A program made the position numbers and the translations under genes. Of a DNA stretch of 64,000 nucleotides, positions 12,155-23,946 are shown piece after piece. Each line of letters opens with the position of its first letter. Positions within the stretch are counted from its first letter, which is position 1. The stretch covers positions 119,700,650 through 119,764,649 of the forward strand of contig CM057469.1 in the NCBI GenBank assembly GCA_030035585.1, in the 5' to 3' direction. The notes below the pieces were generated by a model, which saw only the letters and a program-made list of their open reading frames with translations, made no database searches and had not been told where the DNA came from. The stretch is from Dugong dugon. Taxonomy: Eukaryota > Chordata > Mammalia > Sirenia > Dugongidae.

Positions 12155-13639
12155 AAATTTTACTGTACTTCAGGTGAAAGCTTACAGAGCAAATAGTTTC
12201 TCATGAAATAGTAGTACACATGTTGTTCTATGATATTGGTTAACAACCCCACAACATATTAAGCCTCTAAATTCTCAACCTTTTTTTTTTTTTTTTTTTT
12301 GATGAAAATACAGTTAGCCAAAGATACACCGTTTCAAAAATTTCTACATTCACAGTTCAGTGACATTGACTATGCTCTTCCAACTGTGCTGTTATTCTCA
12401 CTTAAGATGAAGGCTTACAGAGCAAAATAGTTTTTCATTTAACAGTTACTACACATGTTGCCCTATGACAATGGTTAACAGTCTCACAGCACATCAAGAA
12501 TATCCTTACTCCACCTTGTGTTCCCTATCACCAGGAGACTTCCTTGTCCCCGTCTGTCTTCTGGCCCTTGTCACTGGACTACTGTACCTCTTTAGTCTCT
12601 TTTTTTTTTTTTATTATTATTATTTTATTTTATTTTAACACCATTTCAAAACTTTTTACTTACACATTTAAGTGATATTGACTATGTTCTTCCAATTGTG
12701 CTGCCATTCTCGCCCAAGATGAAGGCTTACAGGACAAAACAGCCTCCCATTTAATAGTTACTACAAATGTTGCCCTATAGCAGTGGTCAACAATCTCACA
12801 ATACATCGACAGTGTCCTTATTCAATTTGTGTTCCTTATCATCAGTTTCCTACTCCACCTCTGCCTTCTGGCCGTTGTCACTGGACACCTGTACCTCGTT
12901 AGTCCCATTTAGTTTTACTGGGCTGTCCACTCCCAGGCTTAACATCGAACCTCGAAGGTAACTTCACCTCTGAGCTGAAAGGGTGTCTGGGGGCCACACT
13001 CTTGAGGTTTCTCTAGTATTCATTAGGCCAGTAAATCTGGTCTTTTTTTTTGGGGGGGGGGGAGTTAAAATTATGCTCTACATCCTTCTCCAGCTCTGTC
13101 CAGAAACCTCTGTTGTGATCCTGGTCAGAGCAGTCAGTGGTGGTAGCCGGGCACCATCTAGCTGTATTGGACTCAGTCCGGTGGAGGCCTTGGTAGCTGT
13201 GCACAATTAGTCCTTTGGACTAATCTTTTCGTTGAATCCTGTTCTCTTCATTCTTCCTTGCTCCCGAAGGGATGAGACCAGTGGAGTATCTTAGATGGCC
13301 GCTCATAGGCTTTTAAGACCCCAGACACTACTCACCAAGGTAGAATGTAGAGCATTATCTTTATAAGTAGTGTCATGCCAGTTGAGCTAGATGTTCCCCG
13401 AGACCATGGTCCCCAGAGCCCTCCGTCCAACAACTCAGTCCCTCGGGGGGTTTGGAAGTGTCTATAGGGCCTCCATGACCTTTCCTTGTGCAGGTTGTGT
13501 TAGTTTCCCCTGTACTGTGTACTATCTCACCTCTCACCCAAGTTACCACTTATCTATTACCTATTTAGTATTCCCTCCCCCCATCCCTGGTAACCAACAA
13601 GGATTGTTACATTTTGCATGTGAATTTTTTCGTGGGTTT
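12155..13639 (-). repeat. L1 3' UTR with three diverged tandem modules
   Basis: Three copies of a related segment can be recognised from shared words such as GAAGGCTTACAG, CATGTTGCCCTATG and GGTTAACA followed by CACAGCACATCAA. They lie at about 12160-12290, 12400-12600 and 12715-12960, separated by T-rich runs near 12280 and 12601. The L1 at 58.86 kb has the same three modules, the L1 at 61.14 kb has two, and the older copies at 27.8, 40.0 and 50.4 kb have one. Confidence 0.75.
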
Positions 13640-16600
13640 TTACAATAGAGGTCTCATACAATATTTGTCTTTTTGTGATTGACTTATTTCACTCAGCATA
13701 ATGGCCTCCCGTTTCGTCCATGTTATGAGATGCTTCACAGATTCATTGTTATTCTTTCTCGTTGCATAGTACTCCATTGTGTGTATGTACCATAGTTTGT
13801 GTATCCATTCATCTGTTGATGGACAACAAGGTTGTTTCCATCGTTTTGCTATTGTGAACAATGCTGCCATGAACATAGGTGTACTTATGTCTATTCGAGT
13901 GATGACTCTTATTTCTCCAGGATATATTCCTAGGAGTGGGATTGCTGGATCGAATGGTATGTCTATTTCTAGCTTTCTGAGAAAACGCCATGTCATTTTC
14001 CAAAATGGTTGTATCATTTTGCATTCCCACCAGCAGTGTATAAGAGTTCCCATCTCCCCGCAGCCCCTCCAACATTTGTTATTTCCAGTATTTTTGATTC
14101 GTGCCAGTAATGCCGGGGTGAGATGGTATCTCATTGTGGTTTTAATTTGCATTTCTCTAATGGCTAGTGATCGCGAGCATTTCCTCATGTGTCTGTTGGC
14201 CATTTGAATGTCTTCCTTGGTGAAGTGTCTGTTCATTTCCTTTGCCCATTTTTTGATAGGATTGGTTGTCTTTTTGTTGTAGAGGTGTTGGATTTTCTTG
14301 TAGATTATGGAGATTAGACCTTTGTCTGACTTGTACTGTCCAAAAATATTTTCCCAGTCTGTAGGTTCTCTTTTGACTCTTTTGGTGAAGTCTTTTGAAG
14401 AGCATAGATGTTTGATTTTTAGAAGATCCCAGTTATCTAGTTTATCTGTTGGGTTTTTTGTGTTGATGTTTATGGTTTCTATCCTGTTAATGCCATGTAT
14501 TAAGGCCTGAAGTGTTGGTCCTATTTTTTCTTCTATGAATTTTATAGTTTGAGGCTTTATATTCAGGTCTTTGATCCATTTTGAAGTAGTTTTTGTATAT
14601 GGTGTGAGATATGGGTCCTGTTTCATTTTTCTACAAATAGATATCCAGTTTTGCCATCACCATTTGTTAAAAAGATTGTCTTTTCCCCATTTGATGTATT
14701 TTGGGCCCTAGTCAAAGATCAGGTGACCGTAGGTGGATGGATTTACATCTGGGTTCTCAATTCTGTTCCATTGGTCAATGTCTCTGTTGTTGTAAAAGTA
14801 CCAGGCTGTTTTGAGTACTGTAGCTATATAGTAGGTTCTCAAGTCAGGTAGTGTGAGTCCTCCAACTTTATTCTTTTCTTCAGTAGTGCTTTACTTATTC
14901 GGGGTTACTTACCTTTCCATATAAAGTTAATAATTTGTTTTTCCATCTCTTTGAAGAATGTTGTTGGTATTTGTATCGGGATTGCATTGTATTTGTAGAT
15001 TGCTTTAGGTAGAATTGCCATTTTCACAATGTTGAGTCTGCCTATCCATGAGCATGGTATGTTTTTCCATTTATGTAGATCCCTTTGGGTTTCATGCAGC
15101 AGTGTTTTGTGGTTTTCTTTGTATAGGTCTTTTACATTCCTGGTCAGATTTATTCCTAAGTATTTTATCTTTTTAGGGGCTATTGAAAATGGTATTGATT
15201 TCCTGATCTCCTTTTCATCATTCTCTTTACTGGTGTGTAGGAATCCAACTGATTTTTGAATGTTTATCTTGTATCCTGCTACTCTGCTGAATCTTTCTAT
15301 TAGTTCCAGTAGATTTCTCGTGGAGTCTTTAGGGTTTTCTCTGTATAGTATCATATCATCTGCAAACAGGGAGAGTTTAACTTCTTCATTACCAATTTGG
15401 ATGCCCTTTATTTCTTTCTCTTGCCTTATTGCTCTAGCTAGAACTTCCAGCACAATGCTAAATAGGAGTGGTGATAAAGGTCATCCTTGTCTTTTTCCTG
15501 TTTTTGAGGGGAATGTTTTCAGCCTCTCTCCATTAAGAATGATGTTGGCTGTTGGTTTTGCATAGATGCCCTTTTATTATGTTGACAAATTTCCCTTCTA
15601 TACCTATTTTATTGAGAGCTTTTATCAGGAATGGGTGTTGGACTTTGTCAAATGCCTTTTCTGCGTCAATTGAGATGATCATGTGATTTTTTTCTTTCCT
15701 TTTATTTATGTGGTGGATTCCGTTGATGGATTTTCTAATGTTAAACCATCCTTGCATAACTGGTATGAATCCTACTTGGTCGTGGTGTATTATTTTTTTG
15801 ATATGATACTGAATTCTATTGGCTAGAATTTTGTTCAGAATTTTTGCATCTATATTCATGAAATATATTGGTCTGTAATTTTATTTTTTTGTGATGTCTT
15901 TGCCTGGTTTTGGTATCAGTGTTATGCTGGCTTCATAGAATGACTTTGGAAGTGTTGATTCCTCTTCTATGCTCTGAAATAGCTTGAGTAGAACTGGTAC
16001 AAGCTCTTCTGTAAATTTTTTGTAGAATTCTCCAGTGAAGCCATCTGGGCCAGGGCTTTTCTTGGTTGGGAGTTTTTTTATTACCTTTTCAATCTCTTCT
16101 CTTGTTATGGGTCTGTTCAGATTTTCAATATCACTTTGTTGTAGTTTGGGTAGGCCATGTGTTTCTAGAAATTTATCCATTTCCTCTAAGTTTTCAAATT
16201 TGTTGGAATATAGTTTTTCATAATATTATGTTATACTCCTTTTTATTTTGGTTGGGTCTGTTGTAATGTCCCCCATTTCATTTCTTATTTGGGTTATTTG
16301 TGCCTTCTGCTCTTTTTCTTTTGTCAGTCTGGCCAGTGGTTTGTCGATTTTGTTGATTCTTTCAAAGAACCAACTTTTGGTTTTGTTGATTCTTTCTATT
16401 GTTTTTCTGTTCTCTATTTCATTGATTTCTGCTCTGATCTTTACTATTTCCTTTCTTCCGGTGGTTGTAGGCTTTTTGTGTTGTTCTCGTTCTATTTGTC
16501 TGAGTTCTGTAGTTAATGTTTTGATTTTGTCCCTTTCTTCTTTTTTGATATGTGCATCTATTGCTATAAATTGTCCTCTGAGGACTGCCTTTGCTGTGTC

Positions 16601-17469
16601 CCAAAGGTTTTGGTATGATGTGTTTTCATTTTCATTTGATTCTAGGAATTTTTTAATTCCATCTCTGATTTCTTCTATTACCCATTGATGTGTAAGCAGG
16701 GTATTATTCAGTTTCCATGTAGTTGTTTTTTTTTTTTTTCCTTGCTCTTTCTATTGTTAATTTCTACCTTGATGGCATTGTGGTCAGAGAAGATACTGTG
16801 AATTATCTCAGCATTTTGGATCTTGTTGAGGATTGCTCTGTGGCCTAAGATGTGGTCTATTCTGGAGAACGTTCCATGTGCGTTGGAAAAGAATGTGTAA
16901 TTTGCAGCGGTTGGATGGATTGTTCTATATATGTCTATGAGGTCCAGTTGGCTGATTGTGTCCTTTAGGTCTTCTGTATCTTTGCTGAGTTTCTTTTTAG
17001 TTGTTCTGTCCTTTACTGAGAGTGGTGTGTTGAAGTCTCCTACTATTATTGTGGAACTGTCAATTTCTCTTTTCAGAGCTGTTAGAGTTTTTTTTATGTA
17101 TTTTGGAGCCCTGTCATTGGGTGCATAGATATTTATTATGGTTATGTCTTCATGACAGATCATCCCCTTAATCATTATATAGTGTCCTTCTTTGTCTTTT
17201 ATGGTAGATTTTGTTTTAAACTCTATTTTATCTGAGATTAGAATTGACACTCCTGCTCTTTTTTGATAGTTGTTAGCTTGATATATTTTTTCCCAACCTT
17301 TGATTTTTAATAAAGTCACATCTTTGTTTCTAAGGTGTGTCTCTTGTAGACAGCAAATTGATGGATCCTGTTTTCTTATCCATTCTGCCACTCTCCATCT
17401 CTTTACGGGTGCATTGAGTCCATTTACGTTCAGTGTAATTATTGATAGATGGAAGTTTGTTGCTGTCAT
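13640..17469 (-). pseudogene. ORF2: L1 ORF2 (endonuclease-reverse transcriptase), broken
   Basis: ORF2 encodes the target-nicking endonuclease and reverse transcriptase of L1. The first 253 codons (17469-16708) form a complete endonuclease: N14, E43 (LQETH), D145 and N147 (GDFN), D205 and the terminal D229-H230 pair are all present at the positions used by human L1. The frame breaks in a poly(A) run just after KSKEKKKK near 16725. RT sections follow at about 16690-15881 ([17 protein letters not shown]), 15859-15533 and 15453-14905, the last with the catalytic LFADDMILY. The C-terminal 328 codons (14626-13640) are open and contain the cysteine motif [18 protein letters not shown]. Several frame breaks and stops separate the pieces. 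Confidence 0.93.
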
Positions 17470-17786
17470 TTTGTAGTGCTTTTTTTTGTGATGCTGAAGT
17501 TTTCTTTGTTCTTCTTACTCTCTTGTGCTGAGTTACTTTTGTTTGTGGATTTTGTGTTCATTTCTTTTGTTTTGGTAGGTTTTGTTTTTGTTGAGACTTT
17601 ATGTTTTTCGTCTTTATTTTTATGAGTTGGTTTGTTAACTATTTTTGTGGTTACCATGAATTTTACCCTTATCTTTATAATTTTGAATCAGTCTACCCTT
17701 ACTTGGTATCGCCTTGCCTTCCTCTCCTTTAGAAGGTTCTATACCTATGCCGTTTGTTCCCGCTTTCATTGTTTTGATGTTGTTGT

Positions 17787-18949
17787 CATCCTTTGATTGA
17801 TTTCTCTGATTCCCTGTTGTATTTCTTTTGTTTTTTGAAAGTCCTCTGTAGTTCAGTTCATAGAATGGTATCTGGTTCATGTGAATCTGCATCCTAGGTC
17901 CTAGGTCCTGCCTGAGGGCTGAAGCTGTTTGTCCTCAGATCGAAGAACTCCCTTTAATAATTCTTTTAAGTTTGGTTTGACTTTTGCATATTCCTTTAGT
18001 TTCTGTTTATCTGGAAATGACCTAATTTCTCCATCCAATTTGAACGGAGTTTTGCAGGATATATTATTTTCGGCTGACAATTTTTTTCTTTCAAGATTTT
18101 TTATATGTCATCCCATTGCCTTCTTGCCTGCATGGTTTCTGCCGAATAATCTGAGCTTAGTCTTATTGTTTCTCCTCTGTATGTGACTTCTTGTTTTTCA
18201 CGAGCTGCTCTCAGGATTCTTTGTTTGTCTTTAGTTTTAGCGAGTGTGAATATGATATGTCTTGGTGATTTTCTTTTGGGGTCTCTTCTATATGGGGTTC
18301 GTTGAGCTTCTTGGATGGCCAGCTTTTCATTTTTCATGATATTGGGAAAGTGTTCTGTCAGCAGTTCGTCAATGATCCTCTCTGTGTTTTCTGTATTCTC
18401 CCCCTATTCTGGTATGCCAATCACTCGTAAGTTTTTGCTTTTAATTGTGTCCCACATAACTCTCAGGGTCTCTTCATTTTTCTTTGTTCTTTTTTCTGAG
18501 TTTTCCTGAAACAGAGTTGTATCCAAGTGTTTCTCTTCAGTTCCACTGATCCTGTCTTCCATGGTTTCAAATCTACTTCTCAGCCCTTCTATGACACCGT
18601 CCATTTCTGAAATCTTGTTGTTTATCTTTTGGATTTCTAATTGTTGTTTTTGTATAATTTCGAGTTGTGAATTTATTTTGGCATTTTGTTCCTGCATCAT
18701 CTTCCTGAATTCTTCTAATTTTTTGTCTGTATTTTCCATAAATTTGTCTATTTTTTCCTCATGTTTGTCAGCTTTTTGCCTCAATTCTTGGAAAATTCTG
18801 AGTATTAGTGATTTGAGTTCCCTATCAGGTACTTCTAGTGCATTTTCTTCCACGGGAGAGTTATCTGGTGTTTTAATTTGGATGCCTAATGGAGCCATCT
18901 TGTCTTGTTTTTGTAAATGTTTTGATATTGTTTGCTGTTTTCGGGGCAT
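17787..18949 (-). pseudogene. ORF1: L1 ORF1 (RNA-binding chaperone), broken
   Basis: ORF1 normally makes the trimeric RNA-binding protein of the L1 particle. The first 181 codons (18949-18404) are open, start MPRKQQTISKHLQKQDKMAP and contain a long heptad-like coiled coil (about residues 45-150, rich in E, K, Q, I and L). A stop follows the RVIGIPE motif, which marks the start of the RRM domain. The RRM and C-terminal domain continue in pieces: 18337-18101 encodes SPRHIIFTLAKTKDKQRILR and RLSSDYSAETMQARRQWDDI, then a further frame change. The start Met was chosen because the matching Met exists in the second L1 at 33918. Confidence 0.9.
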
Positions 18950-19618
18950 TCAGTAGATATTTCTCTCGTTTATTGATTATAGATTTTTTTTTTCGTCCTT
19001 GTGGTGCAGCTGGGCAGATCTAGCTGAAGAGGAGCCACTGAGACGGGTTGCTTGTGGCACTCACCGCAGCCACCAGGACGGTCAGTAGTCAGTGCTGGGC
19101 AGGTTCCAATAGGGCGTGCCTGCACCGCTTGGTGGTGTGATGTCAAGTGCACGGTGCAGGTAGGTAGGGTGAAGTGGGAAGATGGTTATGTGTGAAGCTA
19201 AGCTGGATATGGGAGAGAGGAGAGAGGAGGAGGAGCAAAAAGCATACAAACATAAAAGAATGCTAGGGGAGCTTGTCGTTGGAATGTACAGATGAGAGAC
19301 TATGGGATGGAGGAAACCAGAAGGGGGAAGAGAAAGAAAAGGAAAGAATGAACAAATAAAAATCAGAAAAGTTAAAGAACTGCAAAGTTCCCAGGGATCC
19401 CACCGATGCAGCTATGAGGTCTGGGGGAGTCGGTCTCAGTTTTCACAGCACAGCCTGGCCAGAAGGTACAGAGGCATACATCGCCTGGTATTCAGGGATC
19501 AGAATGAGAAGGAAGAGATAGAGAGATGAGAAATTAAGGAATGAAGAAAGACAAAAGGGAAAAGATGACAAAACTAATCAAAAAAGAAGAAAAATAAAAT
19601 TAAAAAAAAAAAAAAAGC
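18950..19618 (-). repeat. L1 5' UTR linker between monomers and ORF1
   Basis: This is a single-copy segment of the 5' UTR. The part at 19190-19600 is purine-rich on the plus strand (GAGAGAGGAGAGAGGAGGAG) and ends in an A-run at 19600-19616. A matching but diverged linker precedes ORF1 in the L1 at 32267 (about 32930-33917). Confidence 0.8.
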
Positions 19619-22600
19619 AACACCAGCAGTCAGTGCCAACAAATGGGACCCAGAGAGCCCCCACTCAGGGGCGCGAATTCCAAGCAGCCGGCAGTCTCGG
19701 GATTAAGAGACCATGGCCACGGGAAGCAGAGGGGCCAACGAACAAGGGCCCCGGGATCTAGCCAGAGTGGCAGCCCAGACCTGAAAGCATCCACACGCCC
19801 GAACGCAGTCCCACAGCCCCGCAAGAGAGAGCAAAGACGGCGCTCAGAACCAGGCACCCGAGCAAAAGGAGGGGGAGGTAGCGAGAGGCAAGCGAGAAAC
19901 CAGAAGAAGTAGAAAATGCCACACCAACAGCCAACAAATGGGACCCAGTGAGCCCCCACTCAGGGGCGCGAATTCCAAGCAGCCGGCAGTCTCGGGGTTA
20001 AGAGACCGTGGCCACGGGAAGCAGAGGGGCCAACGAACAAGGGCTCCGGGATCTCGGCAGCGTGGCAGCCCAGACCTGGAAGCATCCACACGCCCGAATG
20101 CAGTCCCACAGCCCCGCAAGAGAGACCAAAGATGGCACTCGGAACCAGGCACCCGAGCAAAAGGAGGGGGAGGCAGCGAGAGGCAAGCGAGAAACCAGAA
20201 GAAGCAGAAAATGCCACACCAACAGCCAACAAATGGGACCCAGTGAGCCCCCACTCAGGGGCGCGAATTCCAAGCAGCCGGCAGTCTCGGGGTTAAGAGA
20301 CCGTGGCCACGGGAAGTAGATGTGTGAACGAACAAAGGCCCCGGGATCTCACCAGCGCGGCAGCCCAGACCTGGAATCCGCCACACGCCCGAACTCAGCC
20401 CCACAGCCCCGCCGGAGAGAGCAAAGACAGCGCTCAGAACCAGGCACCCGAGCAAAAGGAGGGGGAGGCAGCGAGAGGCAAGCGAGAAACCAGAAGAAGC
20501 AGAAAATGCCACACCAACAGCCAACAAATGGGACCCAGTGAGCCCCCACTCAGGGGCGCGAATTCCAAGCAGCCGGCAGTCTCGGGGTTAAGAGACCGTG
20601 GCCACAGGAAGCAGAGGGGCCAGCGAACAAGGGCCCCGGGATCTCGGCAGCACGGCAGCCCAGACCTGGAAGCATCCACACGCCCGAATGCAGTCCCACA
20701 GCCCCGCAAGAGAGACCAAAGATGGCACTCGGAACCAGGCACCCGAGCAAAAGGAGGGGGAGGCAGCGAGAGGCAAGCGAGAAACCAGAAGAAGCAGAAA
20801 ATGCCACACCAACAGCCAACAAATGGGACCCAGAGAGCCCCCACTTAGGGGCGCGAATTCCAAGCAGCCGGCAGTCTCGGGGTTAAGAGACTGTGGCCAC
20901 GGGAAGCAGAAGGGCGAACGAACAAAGGCCCCGGGATCTCACCAGCGCGGCAGCCCAGACCTGGAATCCGCCACACGCCCGAACTCAGCCCCACAGCCCC
21001 GCCGGAGAGAGCAAAGACAGCGCTCAGAACCAGGCACCCGAGCAAAAGGAGGGGGAGGCAGCGAGAGGCAAGCGAGAAACCAGAAGAAGCAGAAAATGCC
21101 ACACCAACAGCCAACAAATGGGACCCAGTGAGCCCCCACTCAGGGGCGCAAATTCCAAGCAGCCGGCAATCTCGGGGTTAAGAGACCGTGGCCACGGGAA
21201 GTAGATGTGTGAACGAACAAAGGCCCCGGGGTCTCACCAGCGCGGCAGCCCAGACCTGGAATCCGCCACACGCCCGAACTCAGCCCCACAGCCCTGCCGG
21301 AGAGAGCAAAGACAGCGCTCAGAACCAGGCACCCGAGCAAAAGGAGGGGGAGGCAGCGAGAGGCAAGCGAGAAACCAGAAGAAGCAGAAAATGCCACACC
21401 AACAGCCAACAAATGGGACCCAGTGAGCCCCCACTCAGGGGCGCGAATTCCAAGCAGCCGGCAGTCTCGGGGTTAAGAGACCGTGGCCACGGGAAGCAGA
21501 GGGGCCAGCGAACAAGGGCCCCGGGATCTCGGCAGCATGGCAGCCCAGACCTGGAAGCATCCACACGCCCGAATGCAGTCCCACAGCCCCGCAAGAGAGA
21601 CCAAAGATGGCACTCGGAACCAGGCACCCGAGCAAAAGGAGGGGGAGGCAGCGAGAGGCAAGCGAGAAACCAGAAGAAGCAGAAAATGCCACACCAACAG
21701 CCAACAAATGGGACCCAGAGAGCCCCCACTTAGGGGCGCGAATTCCAAGCAGCCGGCAGTCTCGGGGTTAAGAGACTGTGGCCACGGGAAGCAGAAGGGC
21801 GAACGAACAAAGGCCCCGGGATCTCACCAGCGCAGCAGCCCAGACCTGGAAGCAGCCACATGCCCGAATGCAGCCCCACAGCCCCGCAGGAGAGAGCAAA
21901 GACGGCACCCGGAACCAGGCACCCAGGCAAAAGGAGGGGGAGGCGGCAGAAAAAGGTTCGCAAGCTGCCAGCAAACGGCCCCCAGAAAGCCGCCAGCCCG
22001 GGCACGCGGTACCCAAGCACCGGCGCCCCCCAGCCCAGGGACCCCGGCCACAGAAAGCAGAGGGACGAACGAACAAAGGCTCCGGGATCTCACCAGCATG
22101 GCAGCCCAGACCCAGAAGCAGCCACACACCCAATCACAGCCCCACAGCCCCGCAGGAGAGAGCAAAGACGCGCTCGGAACCAGGCACCTAGGTAAAAGGA
22201 GGGGGAGGCGGCAGAAAAAGCCCCGCCAACGGCCAGCAAACGGCTCTCAGAAAGCCGCCAGCCCGGGCGCGCGGAATCCAAGCACCGGCGCCCCCCATCC
22301 CAGGGACCCTGACCACGGAAAGCAGAGGGGCGAATGAACAAAGGCCCTGGGATCTCACCAGCATGGCAGCCCAGACCTGGAAGCAGCCATACGCCCGAAC
22401 GCAGCCCCACAGCCCCACAGGAGAGAGCAAAGACGGCACTCGGAACCAGGCACCCATGCAAAAGGAGGGGGAGGCGGCAGAAAAAGTTTTGCGAGTGGCC
22501 AGCAAACGGCTCTCAGAAAGCCACCAGCCCGGGCACGCGGAATCCAAGCACCGGCGCCCCGCAGCCCAGGGACCTTGGCCACGGAAAGCAGGGGAGCCCC
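19619..22600 (-). repeat. Tandem L1 promoter monomers (about 8 x 295 bp + 3 x 266 bp)
   Basis: A GGCCACGGGAAG-type landmark recurs at 19713, 20008, 20303, 20598, 20893, 21188, 21483 and 21778, spaced exactly 295 bases. It then recurs at 22044, 22309 and 22575, spaced 265-266 bases. The last three units form a second subtype with CGCCAGCCCGGGC-like and CAAGCACCGGCGCC words. Units 3-5 (from 20303) and 6-8 (from 21188) are near-identical in the same order, an 885-base higher-order repeat. The array is CpG-rich. By analogy with monomeric L1 promoters of rodents it is inferred to drive transcription toward ORF1. Open frames across it on either strand follow from GC-rich repetition and often lack ATG; I do not regard them as genes. 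Confidence 0.92.
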
Positions 22601-22957
22601 AGCCAAGGCGGAGAGGGGTGGGGGGTGGGAAAGCGCGCACCGCAGTTTACCGATCGTTCTGTCTCCCACCGGATGCTCTGCAAGGCTGCTCTCCCGTTCG
22701 CTGGTCTCCGATAGGAATCCAAGATGGTGGATCCGGGCTGTGTTAGCTGGTAAGGAATCTCTGCATGAGTCTCTCCTCGCTCTCCGTTCTTTTTTGGTAT
22801 TCTCACTCCGTTTGGTGTTTGGCTGAGTTCTTTATGTCTTCATTTGGTGTTCTAGGGTTTCAGGATTGTTGATTCTCTGTTAGGCTTAGTTTTTCGGATC
22901 TTTGTTGTGGAGGGACGGCGTGGTGCTTCTGCCTGGAGCACCATCTTGCCCCGCCTC
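22601..22957 (-). promoter_or_regulatory. L1 5' leader with YY1-like motifs
   Basis: This is the extreme 5' end of the L1, outside the monomer array. On the minus strand CAAGATGGTG occurs at 22948-22939, within about 20 bases of the element start; human L1 has a YY1 site (AAGATGGC core) at the equivalent place. A second copy in the opposite orientation, CCAAGATGGTGG, is on the plus strand at 22719-22730. The second L1 in this window has a homologous leader (32267-32640). The function is inferred by analogy only. Confidence 0.6.
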
Positions 22958-22973
22958 TACTGTTTTTTTTTTT

Positions 22974-23360
22974 AAAAAGGCAAATTACTGACACTTGCAT
23001 TGTTTAGAAACTACCAGATTTAACTTGTCCAGAAGCCTAATAAAATGTTTTATTATTGTGTCACTTGAATTAACAACCACAAAAGCAGTTTTTATGTTAA
23101 CTAAATGTGAAGGTCAACGGATAAACAGCCACTGAGGAAAAATGTATTTTGCTTCCTCCTATGTGCCACTCAATGGCAATGGGTTTGGTTTGTTTTTTGT
23201 TGCTTTTACTATTTTTTTTTTTAAAGCCTCTGCATCTATCAAAGTGAGTTCATTTTGAAGCTTGAAATTGGAAAGAAACTTTAAGAAACACAAAATGAAC
23301 ACTGTTCTCTCCTTGAACTTCTCTGCCCCAGTCTCTACATATATTTTTATTTTGTCCTCA
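22974..23360. other. Unique intergenic DNA
   Basis: No gene or recognised repeat. Confidence 0.4.
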
Positions 23361-23617
23361 GTCTTTTGCACTTGCTTTTGAGGGATAATATGGGCTCCAT
23401 CTGGTGACTAATTTCACACGTAAACATTCCCATGGCAGGTAATTAGGAGGCTGCATTCTACAGAGTGTGTGCTTGTCTTATGCACAAAAGTGTGTGAAGT
23501 TACAGGCCCATAGGGAAGCCTGTTTCTTTTTCTTTTTTTTTTTTTTTTTAATAATGCATTTGGCACTGGTTCTCCATAGAATGCATGAAGATTTCGGCAC
23601 TTAAATAACTTCATACT
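23361..23617 (+). repeat. Source copy of a local duplication
   Basis: This segment (starting GTCTTTTGCACTTGCTTTTG and ending AAATAACTTCATACT) recurs at 24635-24881 in the same orientation with only scattered differences and a length change in a T-run. It is not a repeat family that I recognise. Confidence 0.9.
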
Positions 23618-23934
23618 AAATTGATTGTGCTACAGTTCTGTTTCCTTTTTATTGTAGCTACCATTGTTTAAATGAGAATATCTTGACATTTTCAGGCAAA
23701 ATACTTCTTAAATTGAGTCAAAATTAAAATACTTAAAAATAATACGAATGGGTTTTTTTCAATATGTTTTTGTACACATAGAAAATGGAGTACAGCCAGG
23801 AAAAACAAGAATTGATGCCATGGATACACGATTTCTTCTATTCCAATTCCTTCAAGCCAGACAACTCTTCACCAGTTCAAAAGAGACTAGGTGAGGCCTC
23901 CTTCCAGGATTATATGGCAGATTTCAATGAGTCC
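23618..23934. other. Unique intergenic DNA
   Basis: No gene or recognised repeat. Confidence 0.4.
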
Positions 23935-23946
23935 TTATTTAGATCA

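Larger units (their letters stand above)
12135..22957 (-). mobile_element. Full-length L1 LINE, about 10.8 kb, minus strand
   Basis: Order on the minus strand: 5' leader (22957-22600), tandem promoter monomers (about 22600-19620), A/G-rich linker (19618-18950), ORF1 (18949-17787), ORF2 (17469-13640), a long 3' UTR (13639-12155), and poly(A), seen as T at 12135-12154. The 5' start (minus-strand GAGGCGGGGCAAGATGGTGC) resembles full-length mammalian L1 starts. A flanking TACTG plus T-run occurs at 12130 and at 22958, a probable target-site duplication. ORF1 and ORF2 each carry stops or frame shifts, so it is not active now. CpG-rich monomers and long surviving reading frames make it one of the youngest L1 copies in the window. 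It is longer than the usual 6-8 kb because of the monomers and the long 3' UTR. Confidence 0.92.

Noticed and set aside
13050-13064. G-run after a T-run in the L1 3' UTR as a G-quadruplex signal
   Set aside because: The run is not conserved in the sister copies at 59.77 and 61.71 kb, which have only GGG or GTG there, so it looks like slippage.
13779-18956. Plus-strand open frames of 60-146 codons across the L1
   Set aside because: They are antisense shadows of ORF1 and ORF2.
19619-22600. Regularly spaced repeats as a CRISPR array or host satellite
   Set aside because: Units are 266-295 bases with no spacers, lie between an L1 leader and L1 ORF1, and one unit is found in the same place in another L1.
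19643-22746. Many open frames of 90-284 codons on both strands of the monomer array
   Set aside because: They repeat every 295 bases, often start at GTG or TTG rather than ATG, and exist on both strands. This is what CpG-rich tandem repeats with few stops produce. An ORF0-like antisense protein cannot be excluded but nothing supports it.
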